DNA of 64,000 bases from Shinisaurus crocodilurus. Lineage: Eukaryota; Chordata; Lepidosauria; Squamata; Shinisauridae. Numbering within the stretch: the stretch's first letter is position 1; each line of letters begins with the position of its first letter. Below the pieces are notes generated by a model. It saw only the letters and a program-made list of their open reading frames with translations, had not been told where the DNA came from and made no database searches. The stretch covers positions 115,331,359-115,395,358 of the forward strand of contig CM037879.1 in assembly GCA_021292165.1 (NCBI GenBank), read 5' to 3'. Positions 33,020-46,060 of this stretch are shown one piece after another. The translations under genes and the position numbers were made by a program.

Positions 33020-33640
33020 AAATGAACTGATGCTTGAAGTTCTGACCTTTAAAGTCCTTCATGACTTGGGACCTGTCTTGTCTCCACATGTGCCTGCCCA
33101 CAGGGGTCTTTTTTTGAGACCCCCCACCCCCACCTGACATGTGGTGGATGGCTAAAGAGGAAAAGGCCTACTCAGTGGTGACCAGTGGAGGCTGGTGACT
33201 CCTATTTTGGTGGGGCTCCTAATCCACTGCAGGTTTTATTTGAAGCATTATAGGAGCTATCCATGGTGCTGAGCTCCATCTCCAGCATAGGTTCCCCACC
33301 ATGGAGCACCATGGATAGCTCCTACAAAGCTCTAAATAAAAGCTGCAATGGAGTAGGAGCCCCACCGAAACTGGAGTCCCCAGCCTCCACTGGTGGTGAC
33401 ACCCCAACTGTGGAATGCTCTCATCCCAGAGGCTCACTTGGTGCCTACTTTGATATCATTTTGGCACCAGGCAAAGACCTTTTTAGATTTTTAGGCTTTT
33501 TTAATTTTCTGCACTTTGCTTTTATGCTGCTTAGTGTTTCTTTTAATTCTGGTCATTGCTTTTATGCTGCACTTTTATATTGTAGTGTTTTAAAGTTTTT
33601 GTATTGGCTTTATTGTACGATACCCTGAGAGCCTTCAGGG
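33020..33640 (+). mobile_element. Decayed CR1/L2-like LINE 3' part, split by a MITE
   Basis: Fragments of the conserved C-terminal coding region (for example ttgggacctgtcttgtctccaca and caactgtggaatgctctc) and the 3' UTR are interrupted at 33183-33392 by a hAT MITE. No open frame remains. Confidence 0.6.
33183..33392. mobile_element. Palindromic hAT MITE (CAGTGGAGGCTGG ends)
   Basis: The ends are CAGTGGAGGCTGGTGACTCC and GGAGTC..CCAGCCTCCACTG, with exact 8-bp flanks gtggtgac (33175-33182 and 33393-33400). Most of the 210 bp can fold into one hairpin, with the arms meeting near 33290. It sits in an older LINE, which it splits. Confidence 0.9.
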
Positions 33641-34151
33641 GATATATTCTTGATTGTGTGAAACTGACTAAAGCCAAAATAGCAGAAGCAGACAATAATT
33701 TAAAAAAAACCCTACAACCCTCTGTTTCCTAGTGGTTATTTTTCAGAGACCATGAGTGCACACCAGGAAGAATCTAACTATAAAAATGGAGTGCATTCTG
33801 TTAAAAACACTTGATTTTTATTTTTTATCAGTCATCCTTGAGAGCTTTATTCTAGACAGGCAGAATACAGAAGTGAGCTCTAATGCTAACACTTTTCTGA
33901 AATAGAAAGGACTGTGAAATGAAAAATGAGAGGGTGTTTCACAATGCCATTGTATGCTGCTCAGTGAAGATGATCGAAGTGAAGCTATCAGTAGTTAAGC
34001 AACAATTGAAAGCCATGATCCAGAGCCAGAAGTATGGCATGTAAGGCACTCAGAGCTTTTCATTAGTTTTCATCACAGGAGCCTCCATCCCATAAACTAC
34101 TTTAGCAAAAACAAGCAAGGAATGTTGTACAGAGCTACCTTCATCAGATGC

Positions 34152-34183
34152 ATGGTGGTGGTGGTGGTGGTGGTGGTGGTGGT
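34152..34183 (+). repeat. (GGT)n microsatellite
   Basis: An uninterrupted run of about 11 GGT units. Confidence 0.95.
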
Positions 34184-35371
34184 GATGCAAAAGCATTTGT
34201 GGACTGGAGCCAGTAAAAATGTATGCTGTAACAAATTTGGTAGTCTTTATGGTGATGCAGATTCTTTATTGTTCAAGGAACATGTTTTCACCCAGATTCT
34301 AAATGTGCATCCTTGAAAGTACATCCCTTTGATTTCAAAGGCTGTTACATCCAAGAAAGAGTGTTAGGAGAACTGAAGCCTTTATTTAACACAAGTGTTG
34401 GGCTACCAACAACAAACACCAAATATAATTCTTACATCTGTATTACCAACTAATTCAGCCCCGAAAATTGTTATTAAGCCTTGATATGGTACCTATAAAA
34501 TTCAGCTCAAATTATTAACAGTCTGTAATTTCTGATTAGACAGCAGCACACAGTTATGTGTTTCAGAACTAGGTACATTGCAGAAAAAACAAATGATTAA
34601 AAAAAAAAAAAGCCCACAAGTAGCCATTTTAGGTGGAGGGTGGAGAGAGAAACCTTCAAACAAAAACAAGATGAAATAATGCTTCACAGCAAAGATTAAA
34701 TCAGCTGAATTTTGCTGGGCTGAATTATTCTAATGTAAGTATATAGTTCTATCTGATTTTGAGGTCTTTACAGGCCATTTTCATGGCTATATCCCAACAA
34801 AATACTATAATTACTATAACTACTATTACTACCATTTCTATTAATAATAATAAACTCAGCATAATGTAAATAAAAGGGTGCACACAAGGAGGATACAGAC
34901 ACACCTGAAAGTGTCTGACATGTCTACTGTAGTAGACGCTCATGCACATGGCTTTTGAGGATTGTGATGCCATGCCCTAATCTGAAGGAGCCACATCCAG
35001 ACAAGAAGAAAGATAAAACAAACCAAAGACAGGCTTTCAGGCTAAACACACACACACATACATTTTCTCCAAACCAACTATGGTAGCTTCTGCCTAAACT
35101 TCTGCCTAAGTGCTAAGAAAACATAAGAATGTTAAATGATTAGTCAGCTGAGATTACAGCCCTGAAATTAAAACAAATTTCCATCATCATAGAAGAGCGT
35201 AAACTCCCATAGCTAAATTAACATTTCAGATCATTCATTATACAGTAATTGCTAAGTAACTGTAAAATACATTTGCATACTGGTCATTACTGTTGTAAGT
35301 ACTATGGCTTTTCTTCACCGTTTTCATGCTCAGCTGAATTTCTGGAAAATAACTGCACATACGATTACTCA

Positions 35372-35506
<135 letters not shown>

Positions 35507-35885
35507 CTATAAAACAGCATATGCACTTATATATTGTCCATGAGTTCTTTTTTGGCCACTAGGGCAGAACAGTGCATGGCAAAAGTTAAGTCTGCTAATA
35601 CTTATAATTCACCTCTGCTGCAATTTCTGCTATCACTCTGTTAAGAGCCGCTTGCTTAAAACATGATTCACTTTACTTCAAAATGTGTCTAGTGAAGTGT
35701 GACACTCAGGGTAAAAATGATATACAGAGTTCTGAGTGCTTAATTTTCCACTTAAACGTCCATCCTCCAAGGAAGAGCACATCTGATGTGTGATAGTTCA
35801 GTGAAAATATAGTCGCCATGCATATGCTATCCACCACTGTATGCATCTATCCCTTTCTTTTCGTGGTAATACTATGAAACTCCCA

Positions 35886-35888
<3 letters not shown>

Positions 35889-35918
<30 letters not shown>
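35889..35918 (+). repeat. (GT)n microsatellite
   Basis: An uninterrupted run of 15 GT units, about 380 bp upstream of the linker exon in gene orientation. Confidence 0.95.
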
Positions 35919-35922
<4 letters not shown>

Positions 35923-36324
35923 ACACCTTGCATTATGCAAGCATAGATAACATTTCTGGATGCTAACAGAAAATGCCACCACACCCACTCCCAAAATTTA
36001 TTCAAGGAAGTTTATGAAGTGGGCACTCCTATCCCTCTATTCTGTCATAATTATGGATTGTTTCAAGTACAGTTATGTCCCTGGCTGCCACTTCAAATCC
36101 TTCGCCACCACCCACTCACTAGTATTCCATCCATGTGTGGCTTGGCTTTAGAGATAAAGCATCTGGCCCAGACAGTACAAAAAAGCCTACAGCACAATTG
36201 CAGAATCTGATTGTTCATCTACATTCTGGCAAACATTCAGACAGTGATTCATTTTGAATCTAGGAAACTGGTTCCTGCTGGCAAACTTGCTGGAATACAA
36301 CGGGTCCAAAGGTTTCAGCAACAT

Positions 36325-36552
36325 CAGTGTGGCATAGTGGTTAGAGGGTTGGACTGGGACTTGGGATATCTGGATTCTAGTCCCCACTCGGCCATGAAGC
36401 TCACTGGGTGACTTTGGGTCAGTCACTGACTCACAGGGTTGTTGTGAGGATAAGATGGAGAGGAGGAGGATTATGTAAGCCACCTGGGGTTCCTTGCAGG
36501 AAAAAAGGCAGGATATAAATATAATGTATAAAATGAAATTAAAATAAAATAC
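36325..36552 (+). mobile_element. Sauria-type SINE
   Basis: It has a tRNA-like head with the B box ggattctagtcccc, then cactcggccatgaagctcac, the conserved gggttgttgtgaggataaga, and the tail ttccttgcaggaaaaaaggc with aggatataaatataa. About 16 bp (the cagcctaacctacc stretch) are deleted relative to the copy at 63379. Confidence 0.85.
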
Positions 36553-37647
36553 ATAATTGCAGCACACCAATACAGGTTGGAAAAAGTCAAATTTCATTTA
36601 ATTAATGAAAGCAACTTTATTTTTCTAAGCTTTTTTTCTAGCCCTCCACAGTTCTGCCTTGTCAGTCTTGAAGAAATTGTAAATCCTAAAGGCAGGGATT
36701 GTGTCACTATTATGTGCTACAGCTCTGCTCAGCAACAAGTTTTACAGAAGACGCATTTTAAGGAAGGAGTGGAAGGCGGATGGCCAGGGCCATGCCACTG
36801 CCAACTAAAGTGGATGGATAGCAAATCTCACCGCCACTCCTTGCTCTACTGTCACATACTCATTTCACTTCTAGATTGACAATGGGAGGCAATAGTAGCC
36901 CTGCGGTATTCAGTTCAATACCCTAATTAATTCAGTGTTATTAATAAATAAAATGTTATACAAATATAACACTGAAGGTTTGGAGGAAACTGAATATAAT
37001 CCAAATATTCCTCCACTTTACATTTAGGTGTGTGGAATTTTGACTTCTACCCACCCACGTTTGCCTAGAGCCATAAGGGATACCAATTAACTGTTAATAT
37101 AGTCATTGAATCTCTAGAGATATCCCTTCATTGCAATTAACTAGTTCCATTAGTATGTTTTATTTGGCTTTCAAAATTATTTAAGAACTATTTTTAGAAA
37201 AGGAACACATGCCTGTTTGGCAGCTGTGCTATCTAACACATAATCTCGTGAGGTGCTGAGAAAGGTATGAGCAAAGCTCCAGCACATTATGCCATGGATC
37301 CTAATGCACTGCTATTGTTAACCAGTAAGGCAGCATAATAATGTTCCACTAAAAGCTTTTTCTCCAGGAAAGATGAACCTTGCCACCAAATCTCTTGCTG
37401 CCAATTTGCTTGGCACAAATGTCTTAATTCTAAATCTGCTTTAGAAGAACTGAGTAGGTTTGATAATATGTGCTCAACGGGAAACTAGAAAACAAAGTAT
37501 GTCCAGCCAAAATACACACTGCAATCAAACTTGTTCTTTTCTCCTATATAACTCAAATCACATAGAACTTTTATCACATCGTACACAACTTTCATCATAT
37601 ATAACTCAAAATGTAATAATTAATAAATAAATAAGTAAAGCTTCAGT

Positions 37648-37720
37648 CCTTCCAACATTTCACGAAGTAAAAACAGGGACACTCCTGTACATGGGTTTGT
37701 GAAGCTAGGAAAGGAAACAG
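37648..37720. repeat. Repeat piece shared with 40696-40760
   Basis: The sequence tccttccaacatttcacgaa..cagggaca resembles ctccaacatttcacagatga..tagggaca at 40701. It is probably one end of a transposon family; the boundaries are not clear. Confidence 0.4.
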
Positions 37721-39532
37721 GCAGTATCAGAGCCTATTGGATAATGGTGGGGTAAGCCCAATCCAGACTCAAAAGTAGGAAGTGTGTCACAAGTAGGAAG
37801 TGGGCACTAGAAGTGCATGCAAGCAGGTGGTTCCAGATGACAAAAGTATTGAGGTAAGCTGTGCTGTATGGCAGGACCAATTGCACATATATGACCTATT
37901 TTGCATCTGTAACAGGTAGAAAACATTGAGCCCATTTTACAGCTCAGGAACTTTATCTCCTGCTCTCTTTTCTTTTCAGCAAATTTTCAGCACATTTAAA
38001 GAAGGCACTTTTCTTTTTCCAGTATTCATCTGAATGTTTTACCAATCAAGTAAAAGAGGAGATAGAAGCCAGAAAGCATTTATCTCACACAAACTTCTCT
38101 TGCCAATTGCAGATCTGAGAGAAGCAGAGAGGGCTACATAATAGTAAAAGCATCTAACAATGATGGCTTTTCAGAACGAAGTCTGGGATGGGGGAAACAG
38201 CACATGGATTTAAAAGAATATTTTATGCCCCCTTCTTTGCTTGACTCAGACTACATAACTGATGTGATCGCCTGTTATAATTTTGGCATCACCATAACTA
38301 ATGGGGTGTTGAAGACACAGAAGCTGAATGCACTGATTTGAAAGATAATGGAGGCACTCCAACCATACCTCTGCAATATATTTTTTTAAAACCCTGCCTG
38401 TAAATTTTACTGTATGCATATGATAATTACCCTAGTGCAGCAGGGGTTACATACATGCAGAAGCAGTCTTCCTTTCATGGATTCTCTTACAGGAACCAAA
38501 GGCTCCTGTGTGATGATTCCAAGGGGTGTACAAGAATTTCATTTCCACTCATTTAAAGCCAGATCTTGCCCCATTCACACCCGTGAGAGCGAGCGCATTT
38601 TGTGGGCAAAGCTCATATTCACGGACTTGCAATGCTCATTCCTAAAATGCGTACTTTAGAAAAATGTGCCCTCTAAAAATGTGCATTTGGGGGGAAATGC
38701 AGTGCATTTTCATGGTTTAGTCAGTTGGAGGAAAGCACACATTTGCGCATGCACTTTTCAAAAATTTGCACCCAAATGTGTAATTTTCCTGTTCAAATGG
38801 GGAGGCGGGGGAAGTTTGCAATTGGAAACGGGAACAAAGCAGACCAAACTTTGAGGTGGAACTTGGAGAACCTTGAACAGCTCAAGCCTTGCAGATTCTC
38901 ACTGATAAGGGAACCAGTTGCATATACATGGCTGTCATTGCCAGATTTGACAAAAGTGTTCAAATGCCTGAAGCGGGGAGAGAAGAAATGAATCAGGGCT
39001 TCCTCTTCCTCATACCTCCCCAAGATGGGTGGGAGGAAAGTTGCTAATAGACAGGGAATCCCACGCATGCAGCGCTGATTAAGTGATGAGCAGCTAAGCA
39101 TGCACAGATGTATAAAATATGCAGCCGCATGCAAGTAGTCCACTGCTGTATGCATGTATCTCTGGAGCAGGGATTAGCTTTTTTCATGTAATCAGCTTGC
39201 TTAGCTCATTATGTTTTCTATGTAAACGTATTTAAAAATCTACCCTACTCCTCTGGGAATTATTTCTCCTTTATATATCCAGGAGCCTACTGAGAAGTTT
39301 TATTCTCACTATTAAGGGGGGTTACTGTAGCCTAATGGATAATCCAAAAGAGAAAGAGGAGCAGAAACATGAACATATACAATACTGGAAATAAATATAA
39401 GATGTAAGACTGTTGTTTAAAGCTAATTTTATGTCCAGAACTTCCATACCCAAGGCCTGGAAAGTAATAGCATGGTCAAGGTCCCCTGAATTTTCTCCTC
39501 TGCCCACAACACACATCAGACTGTTTCTTGCC

Positions 39533-40182
39533 CGTGGTACAGCTAGGTTGTTTTAGAGCCTGGGCTTAACATCTCATACCCTACTCCGGTTTAGATGCAT
39601 ACTACTTAAGTTTTGAATGATGCAACTAACGTTTCTCTTCTCCCCCGCTCCACTGCCATTCCATGATTTATAACTGTTGCTACATTCCTGATAAGGTTAG
39701 AACAAAACAAACAAACAAACCCAAAATTGTTTGCCAACACTGATTATAAAAAAAAATACTCTGAGCCTATGCAGGTTTGCATTTTAAACTCACTTAAATT
39801 ATAGCACCATCATGAATAGATGAATAAAATGGACCTTGTTTCTGCTGCCCAGGTGCTAAAATATTTACATAGGAATAAGCACCATTTTGTTGTAGAAAAG
39901 GGTAATATATGTTTAAAGTAAAAATAATAAAATGAGTATCTGTAAGCATGTTATAGATGTCCAGCAGCCAGCCATTCCCTGAGTGCGTGCGCACACACAC
40001 ACGCACACACAAACAAAAAGATGCTGCAATGAGCAATGTTGTCCCTGGCCTGCCCAGCTGCTGATGCTGGCCATGTTTGCCACACCCACCGTCACCTGCC
40101 ACTCTCTGGGTGGTCATTTGGGGACCCCGGGCTATGGGGCCCTAGACTTCAGCCCTGAGGTCCAACCCTAGCTACACCACTG
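39533..40182. mobile_element. hAT MITE with GTGGTRYAGCTAGG ends
   Basis: The left end cgtggtacagctaggttg and the right end caaccctagctacaccactg are inverted repeats. The flanks ttcttgcc (39525-39532 and 40183-40190) are identical 8-mers. The 650-bp interior contains an ACAC tract and no ORF of note. A shorter relative is at 53828-54262. Confidence 0.87.
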
Positions 40183-40904
40183 TTCTTGCCTTCTGAGCCT
40201 TAGAAATGCCTTCACAGGCAAACTTATTATCACTATACAGTCTGTTTAGGCTTGCTGTGCATCCAGTCATATCCTTCTGCTGCCATTTCCAAACCAGCTT
40301 CCACTGCTGAAGCACTTTATGGTCTCATCAGGGGAGGGATACAGACTCCATTATACCCTGATGATGTAATTAGGAGCATGAAGGGGTGCACATTGGCTTG
40401 GATGTAACCAAGCTCTGCTGAGTTTGTGAAGCCTAATTCTGAATTGAACTGGGAGTGATGAAACTTTCCCACAATTATTTTCCATGGGTCCTACCCAAAA
40501 TAAGTGTACAACATTAGGAAATTAAAAAATAATATGCTAACCAAACTGCCCTCTTTCCCCACCTCTATGACCCTGTTTCTGTGTATTACTGACTGCAGCC
40601 TAAGAATGCTTGGCATGTCATCCTTTGCCACTCTTTGAGCATTCCTTACTGCAAACAGGTTTCCTGTCCTGTTAAGTACATCTGCTCTAGACACTCATAC
40701 CCTCCAACATTTCACAGATGAAAATAGGGACACACAAGTGAATTTGTAAGAGGTATGGTTAAGCAACATGAAGGTATGATCAAGAGGGCGTGGCCAGGCA
40801 ACATGAGGGCATGGCCAAGGGTATGGCCACCCACCCCAGGATGCTCTAACCGTTTAAGGGCTCTGACCACTCTGAAGCCACTTTGTTCTCCAGACCCATA
40901 ATGA

Positions 40905-41045
40905 TGGTGGTGATTGCTGTTGTTGTCAGTATTATTATTGTACCATCAATGTGCATGGTGCTTTACCGAGTATAAGAGAACAGTTCCCTGCCCCAAAGAG
41001 CTTACCATCTAAAATGTAATATAGAGGCGACAACAAATGGTAGGA
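40905..41045 (-). mobile_element. LINE 3' UTR fragment (CR1/L3-like)
   Basis: The sequence gtgcatggtgctttaccgag and ccctgccccaaagagcttac is a common vertebrate LINE 3' UTR motif, read here on the opposite strand. No coding part is present. Assignment is from memory of the motif. Confidence 0.45.
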
Positions 41046-41632
41046 AGGAGTAAACCAGGGAGGAATATGCCATTATTTCAGTCAAACATAACTTTCAGCC
41101 TATTTTCCCCACATTGTGCAGGAAATTCCTTGTTTTAAAGATCTCCCTCCCACTTTAAAAAATGGATCCCTCCATGGTGGCTATGTTCTCATTAGTAGTT
41201 TACCAAAGAAATAGTAATATTTAAGATTTAGATATCTCTGAGTGTGCAAAGTGGTTCACAGGTCCACCCTACAAGCTCCTATTTTCTCCACTCAGAAAAA
41301 AAGACCCATGTGGGCTCTATTGTACTTAAAAAAAAAAAAAAAAAAGAACAACACTGTTAAACAATAATGACAAAATGGAATGATGATGTTTGTTGCTGCC
41401 ATTTGAGGTAGTTGGGATTTTTTCTTTCTCTCTCTTGAGGAGGGTGTGTTTTCTGATAACTCCCTTCTAATGCATTTAAAGAAAAACAATCCAAAATCCC
41501 TGCAGAATAATCCTAATCATTACTGTTGAGAGCTTTCTCCATTGCACTTCAGCATGTGTTAGAAAAAGACTTCTCCATGGGGTACACAGGTAGAGCCAAG
41601 TAAAATTTACAACTGCTCTGAAAACAGAATGA

Positions 41633-41730
41633 CAGTGCAATCCTATGCATGTGTACTCAGAAGTAAGTGCTATTACATTCAATGGGACTTACTCACAGGA
41701 AAGTGTGTATATTTTAAAGCAATCTACAAC
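41633..41730. mobile_element. Short palindromic MITE (ACTCAGAAGTAAGTCCCAT family)
   Basis: The sequence cagtgcaatcctatgcatgt, actcagaagtaagtgctatt and caatgggacttactcacagg matches the copy at 27861 in inverted order. The arms centre on cattcaatg. Confidence 0.68.
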
Positions 41731-42437
41731 ACTGACCATCACATCTTGTGGCAGCAAATTGATTATGCACTGTGTGAAGAAGTATTGTGTAATTGAGGAA
41801 TAATTGTGAAATGCTGCTCCTTGCTAGAAGAAGAGGTAGCAGCAGCAGTGCCAGTGCTAGGATGACTTTTCCAGAATTATATTATTATATAATTTCTTAT
41901 ATATTATAATTATTACATTATTATATTATATATTATTTTATCATATTTTATAAGTGGCTTTTGTAATATATATTTTTACCTTACTTAAAACCTTAATTGT
42001 TGATATCTGGGGGTCAGTGCTTGCAGGGCAATCTCTTTCTTTTTGTTTTAAAATTATCAGGATTGGCACAAATTCAACAGGTGAAGCTTACCCACTCACC
42101 CCACACCCCCAAACATGGAGCTTCAGAGAGAAGGGGAAGTTTCTTGCATTTCCTTCTGATACTGTACCTCACCTGTTAGAGGCACAGAGTCAGCTCTGTT
42201 AGGAAATAAAATCTTTGGCAATATGAAGATAGGAATCATGTGATAAATTCCCTCATTCACCTCTCACTCAGTCCAGGCCAGTGGGTGCAGCCTCCACCTC
42301 CTTTTCTTTTCACCCAGCAGAGGCAGCAGGTAGAGCATGTCCACGTGCACGCACGCACGCACGCTCGCACACACATGCTCGCATCTGTTCCCTCCCTGCT
42401 TACTGTGTTTCCATGGGCAGCTGTTCGAGCCTAAGCA

Positions 42438-42541
42438 GAGCTACTTTTAAAGGGGCCATGAGCAAAATTGCAGCTAAGCTAAAAGTTTTAGCTTAGCTGC
42501 AGTTTTGCCCATGGCCCTTTTAAGAACAACTTAAAGTAGCT
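42438..42541. mobile_element. Near-perfect hairpin, MITE-like
   Basis: The arms gcaaaattgcagctaagct and agcttagctgcagttttgc are inverted, and ggggccatg faces catggccc further out, about a centre aaaagttttag at 42480. It is about 100 bp with no ORF. Confidence 0.72.
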
Positions 42542-43377
42542 TGCAGGAGGCAGGGGAATTCGGGACTCTGCATAACAAAGTGAGAAGCCATGATGGCTTA
42601 AGGGTTTTCGTGATGGTCCCAGCATTTTCGGTGCAGTTGGAAACTATGGACACTATGCCCATTAAATGCAAAGTCCTCCTCCCCCCAACAAAAAATTTCT
42701 ATGCTTTTGGTTTATTTCTTCTGAAGTTGCAGATGGTTTTATATTTGTTATAAGTCATTTTCCTAAACTCTCCAATGTCTTCAGGAATATTAAGCGAGTT
42801 TACATGTTTTTCTTCCATTTTCTCAATCAATACCACTGCTAAACACAAAATCAAATTCTATCTGCCTTACTTGCCCCATATATTCAAATTGTGTATAGGC
42901 TACAATTTCCATTATATTTAGTAAATGGGTTTGAAGACAATTTTCAGTCTTCATGACAGCTTTCCTATTGAAACCAATTTGCATTACTTTTTCTAAGTGA
43001 GCATTTGTGAAACATAATTTAAATGATTTACTGAAACGCGTATTTTACATCTGGTTGTATTCCTTTCATTCATTAATTTTCAACTCCTCTTAATCAACCT
43101 TATTTAGTAGGCTTAAACATTCATCTTGTCCTAGAAATATCCAGCTGATGTGTTCTTTTATGTCGTGCTTCCTCAACTACAAACATTCACTGAGAACTTC
43201 ATTATATGTTAATCATTTGACTTAGTGATTGCGCATTACCTTTCCTCACACAGAACGTTGTGTATGTAAGTAAGGATTCTCATAGTTTTCTATTGTGACT
43301 TTTCCAGCCCTCATCCAGAAGGGCTGCCACTGTGATGTGTAAAACACAAGGGACACAGTCATTCTAGATATTGTGAG

Positions 43378-43522
43378 TTCCTCAGCGTAACCTACCTCAC
43401 AGGGTTGCTGTGAGGATAAAACAGAGGAGGAGGAGGATTATGTAAGCCGCCTTGGGTTCCTTGCAGGAAAAAAAGCGGGCTATAAATATAATAAATAAAT
43501 AAATGAATGAATAAATAAATAA
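43378..43522 (+). mobile_element. Sauria-type SINE, 5'-truncated
   Basis: Only the body and tail are present (taacctacctcacagggttg through gccgccttgggttccttgca), with a (AATA)n end. The tRNA-like head is missing. Confidence 0.82.
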
Positions 43523-43718
43523 AGGCCCATTCCTCTACAAGCCCTCATGCACAGCCTATTTAAGTTCTTGGCTGGAAGACATTTTGCACCAGTCCTAGAG
43601 AGGAGTGAAGTGGGCTGCTGGTCCCTGTTCCTCACTCTGGCTCACTTCTACCTGGCCTGGCAAGACAGGGCCTTGACTGACTCCAGCTACAAAAGCCGCT
43701 CTGGCTGCTAAAGGTTTT

Positions 43719-43890
43719 CATAGATTAATAGATCATAGAGTTGGAAGGGGCCTACTAGGCCATCGAGTCTAACCCCCTGCTCAATGCAGGAAACTGGGGG
43801 AGGGGGTCTCCCATCCAAGTAATAACCAGGCCTGACCCTGCTTAGCTTTCCATGCTCAGACAAGCTGAGCCAGCATGAGCCACAGGCCTG
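43719..43890 (-). mobile_element. 5S rRNA-derived SINE with CR1-like tail, second copy
   Basis: It matches 19419-19587 along its whole length, with the same 5S-like head (aagctaagcagggtcaggcc) and the same tail (cctactaggccatcgagtct on the plus strand). The matching start and end points support a discrete SINE family. Confidence 0.84.
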
Positions 43891-43924
43891 AAGCAGGTGC
43901 CAAGTGACCATCAGAATGGGGTTT

Positions 43925-44060
43925 TGTTTGTTTGTTTATTTATTTATTATATTTATTAATCGCCCATCTGGCCAGTCACCCGGCCACCCTGGGCGATGTA
44001 CAACCAAAACACAGCAAAACACAATAAAATATAATGATTTTATTGTGTTTAGGTTTTGTG
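43925..44060 (-). mobile_element. LINE 3' tail, same family as the LINE nested in the gypsy element
   Basis: The sequence cgcccatctggccagtcacc followed by cggccaccctgggcgatgta is nearly identical to 5018-5060. Only the last 130 bp or so of the 3' UTR is present. Confidence 0.8.
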
Positions 44061-44236
44061 GCTGGTGTAACATTTACCTTTAGATATGCTGTATTATTTC
44101 CCCGGCTGTTCAGTTTTGTATGTCTCCTTTGCTAGGCCATAGTATGAATTATGATTGGATTGTTTAATCTTAGTGTATATTTTTTGTGAGATGTTTAGCC
44201 TATTTGTATGAGTATTTAAATTTTATTATGACTTGT

Positions 44237-45893
44237 CATGATCATCAGGCGATCACTCGTGACCGAGTAAGATTGTCTTCCGGGATAAAAGGAGGAAATT
44301 CTAAAGAAGATTGTGTAGACTCTAGCGATGGGTCCGTAAGTGACTGTGGAGGCCAATTCTAGATCCACACAGCTTCCCACAGTGAGGACACAGGTTACCA
44401 GATAGAAGATGGTCCTGTAAAGGATTCATTTGACGTGCTTTTCGCTTAGCACGCTTCTCCCTTTCACCTTGCACTCGAGCTTCTTCAAAGTCCATAGAAC
44501 CTTTGGTGAAAGGCCAACCTCCAGTTAATCATTCATGGGCCAGAGCTTCCCAGTTTTCGATGTTTATATTGCAATTTTTTTAGATTAGCCTTATGAACAT
44601 CTTTAAACCTCTTATATTGACCACCGATATTCCGCTTTCCATCCTTGAGTTGGGAGTAAAGTAACTGCTTTGGGAGACGGCAGTCAGGCATTCGAACAAC
44701 ATGACCGGTCCACTGAAGTTGGCGTTGAAGGATCATTTTTTCAATGCTAGTAGTCTTTGCTTCTTCCAGTACACTGACATTTGTTCGTCTATCTTCCCAA
44801 GTAATTTGCAGGATTTTCCGGAGGCAACGTTGATGAAACCTTTCAAGGAGGTGGAAGTGACGTTTATAGATAGTCCATGTTTCGCAGGCATACAATAAAG
44901 TTGGTAATACAATGGCTTCATAAACCAGTGTTTTGGTCTTCTTACAAATATCCCGATCCTCGAACACTCTATGTTTCATTCGAGAAAATGCGGCACTTGC
45001 GGAGCTCAAACGATGCTGGATTTCACTGTCGATGTTAGCTGTAACAAAAAGATAGCTGCCAAGATAGAGAAAATGATCGACATTTTCCAGTATTGTCCCA
45101 CCAAGCTGGATAGATGGCATCACCAAAGGGTTAGCTTGCACTTGCTGATGAAGCACTTTGGGTTTTTTTGATGTTAAGTGAGAGACCAAGTTTTTCGTAT
45201 GCTTCTGCAAAAGCACTTAGGATAGTTTGGAGATCATCCTCTGAATGTGCGGAGACCACATTATCATCAGCATACTGAAGTTCCACAACGGAGGTTGTAA
45301 TTACCTTACTTTTTGCTTTCAGCCTGCTGAGATTAAAAAGCTTTCCATCTGTTCGATATATAATTTCCACACCAGTGGGAAGTTTCCCCTTGACAAGATG
45401 TAAAACCATGGCAATGAAAATGGCAAATAATGTTGGGGCAATAACACATCCCTGTTTAACACCTGATCCCACTTTAAATGGAGCACCATGAGAGCCATTG
45501 TTGTCCAAAACCGTTGCCGTCACGTTGTCATGGAGAAGTCGCAAGATATTCACAAATTTATTGGGGCATCCAATTTTCATAAGGATAGTCCAGAGAGCTG
45601 TACGGTCTACAGTATCAAAGGCTTTAGCCAAATCGATAAATGCCATATAAAGGGGTTGATTTTGCTCCCGGCATTTTTCTTGGAGCTGACGTGCAGTAAA
45701 AATCATGTCTACTGTCCCTCTAGAGGGGCGGAAACCATATTGAGTTTCAGGGAGGATCTCTTCTGAAATAGATAGAAGACGGTTTGCGAGTACATAGCTC
45801 CCGACAAAATTATAATGCTAACAGCATTGCTCACAGGATTCATCGGAACACGCAAGTCCACTCACCACTTCAAGGTGGCGATCCGGCGAGGGG
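44237..45893 (-). mobile_element. Internally deleted LINE with RT and C2H2 finger, 9-bp target duplication
   Basis: The flanks atgacttgt (44228-44236 and 45894-45902) are identical. At the 5' end about 80-90 bp of probable 5' UTR is joined directly to the RT domain, so the endonuclease and much of the ORF are missing. RT blocks are in 45706-45131: FIDLAKAFDTVDR, SGVKQGCVIAPTLFAIF, QYADD. In another frame (45216-44533) the thumb and C-terminal part follow: YLGSYLF, ALLYACETW-like, GHVVRMPDCRLPKQLLY. The finger CPHCGKLCGSRIGL-type comes near 44400. The 3' end repeats gatcgcctgatgatcatg. The clade is not resolved. Confidence 0.85.
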
Positions 45894-46013
45894 ATGACTT
45901 GTAATTGTTAATGAGTTATCTGGAAATGTTGCTGTATTTTATTATGTAATTTATTGCTGATGTTGCTGTAAGACACTCTAAACACAGTTTTACGAAAAGC
46001 AGCAAGCAAATTG

Positions 46014-46015
46014 AA

Positions 46016-46058
<43 letters not shown>
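46014..46058 (+). repeat. (GAT)n microsatellite
   Basis: A run of about 15 GAT units just past the 5' end of the internally deleted LINE. Confidence 0.95.

Positions 46059-46060
<2 letters not shown>

Noticed and set aside
41870..41960. AT-rich tract as an origin or matrix attachment site
   Set aside because: It is a simple TATAT/ATTATT run of about 80 bp, and nothing beyond base composition supports a function.
45488..45766. Plus-strand ORFs across the LINE at 44237-45893 and the gypsy element
   Set aside because: They are antisense shadows of the RT and integrase frames, without homology of their own.
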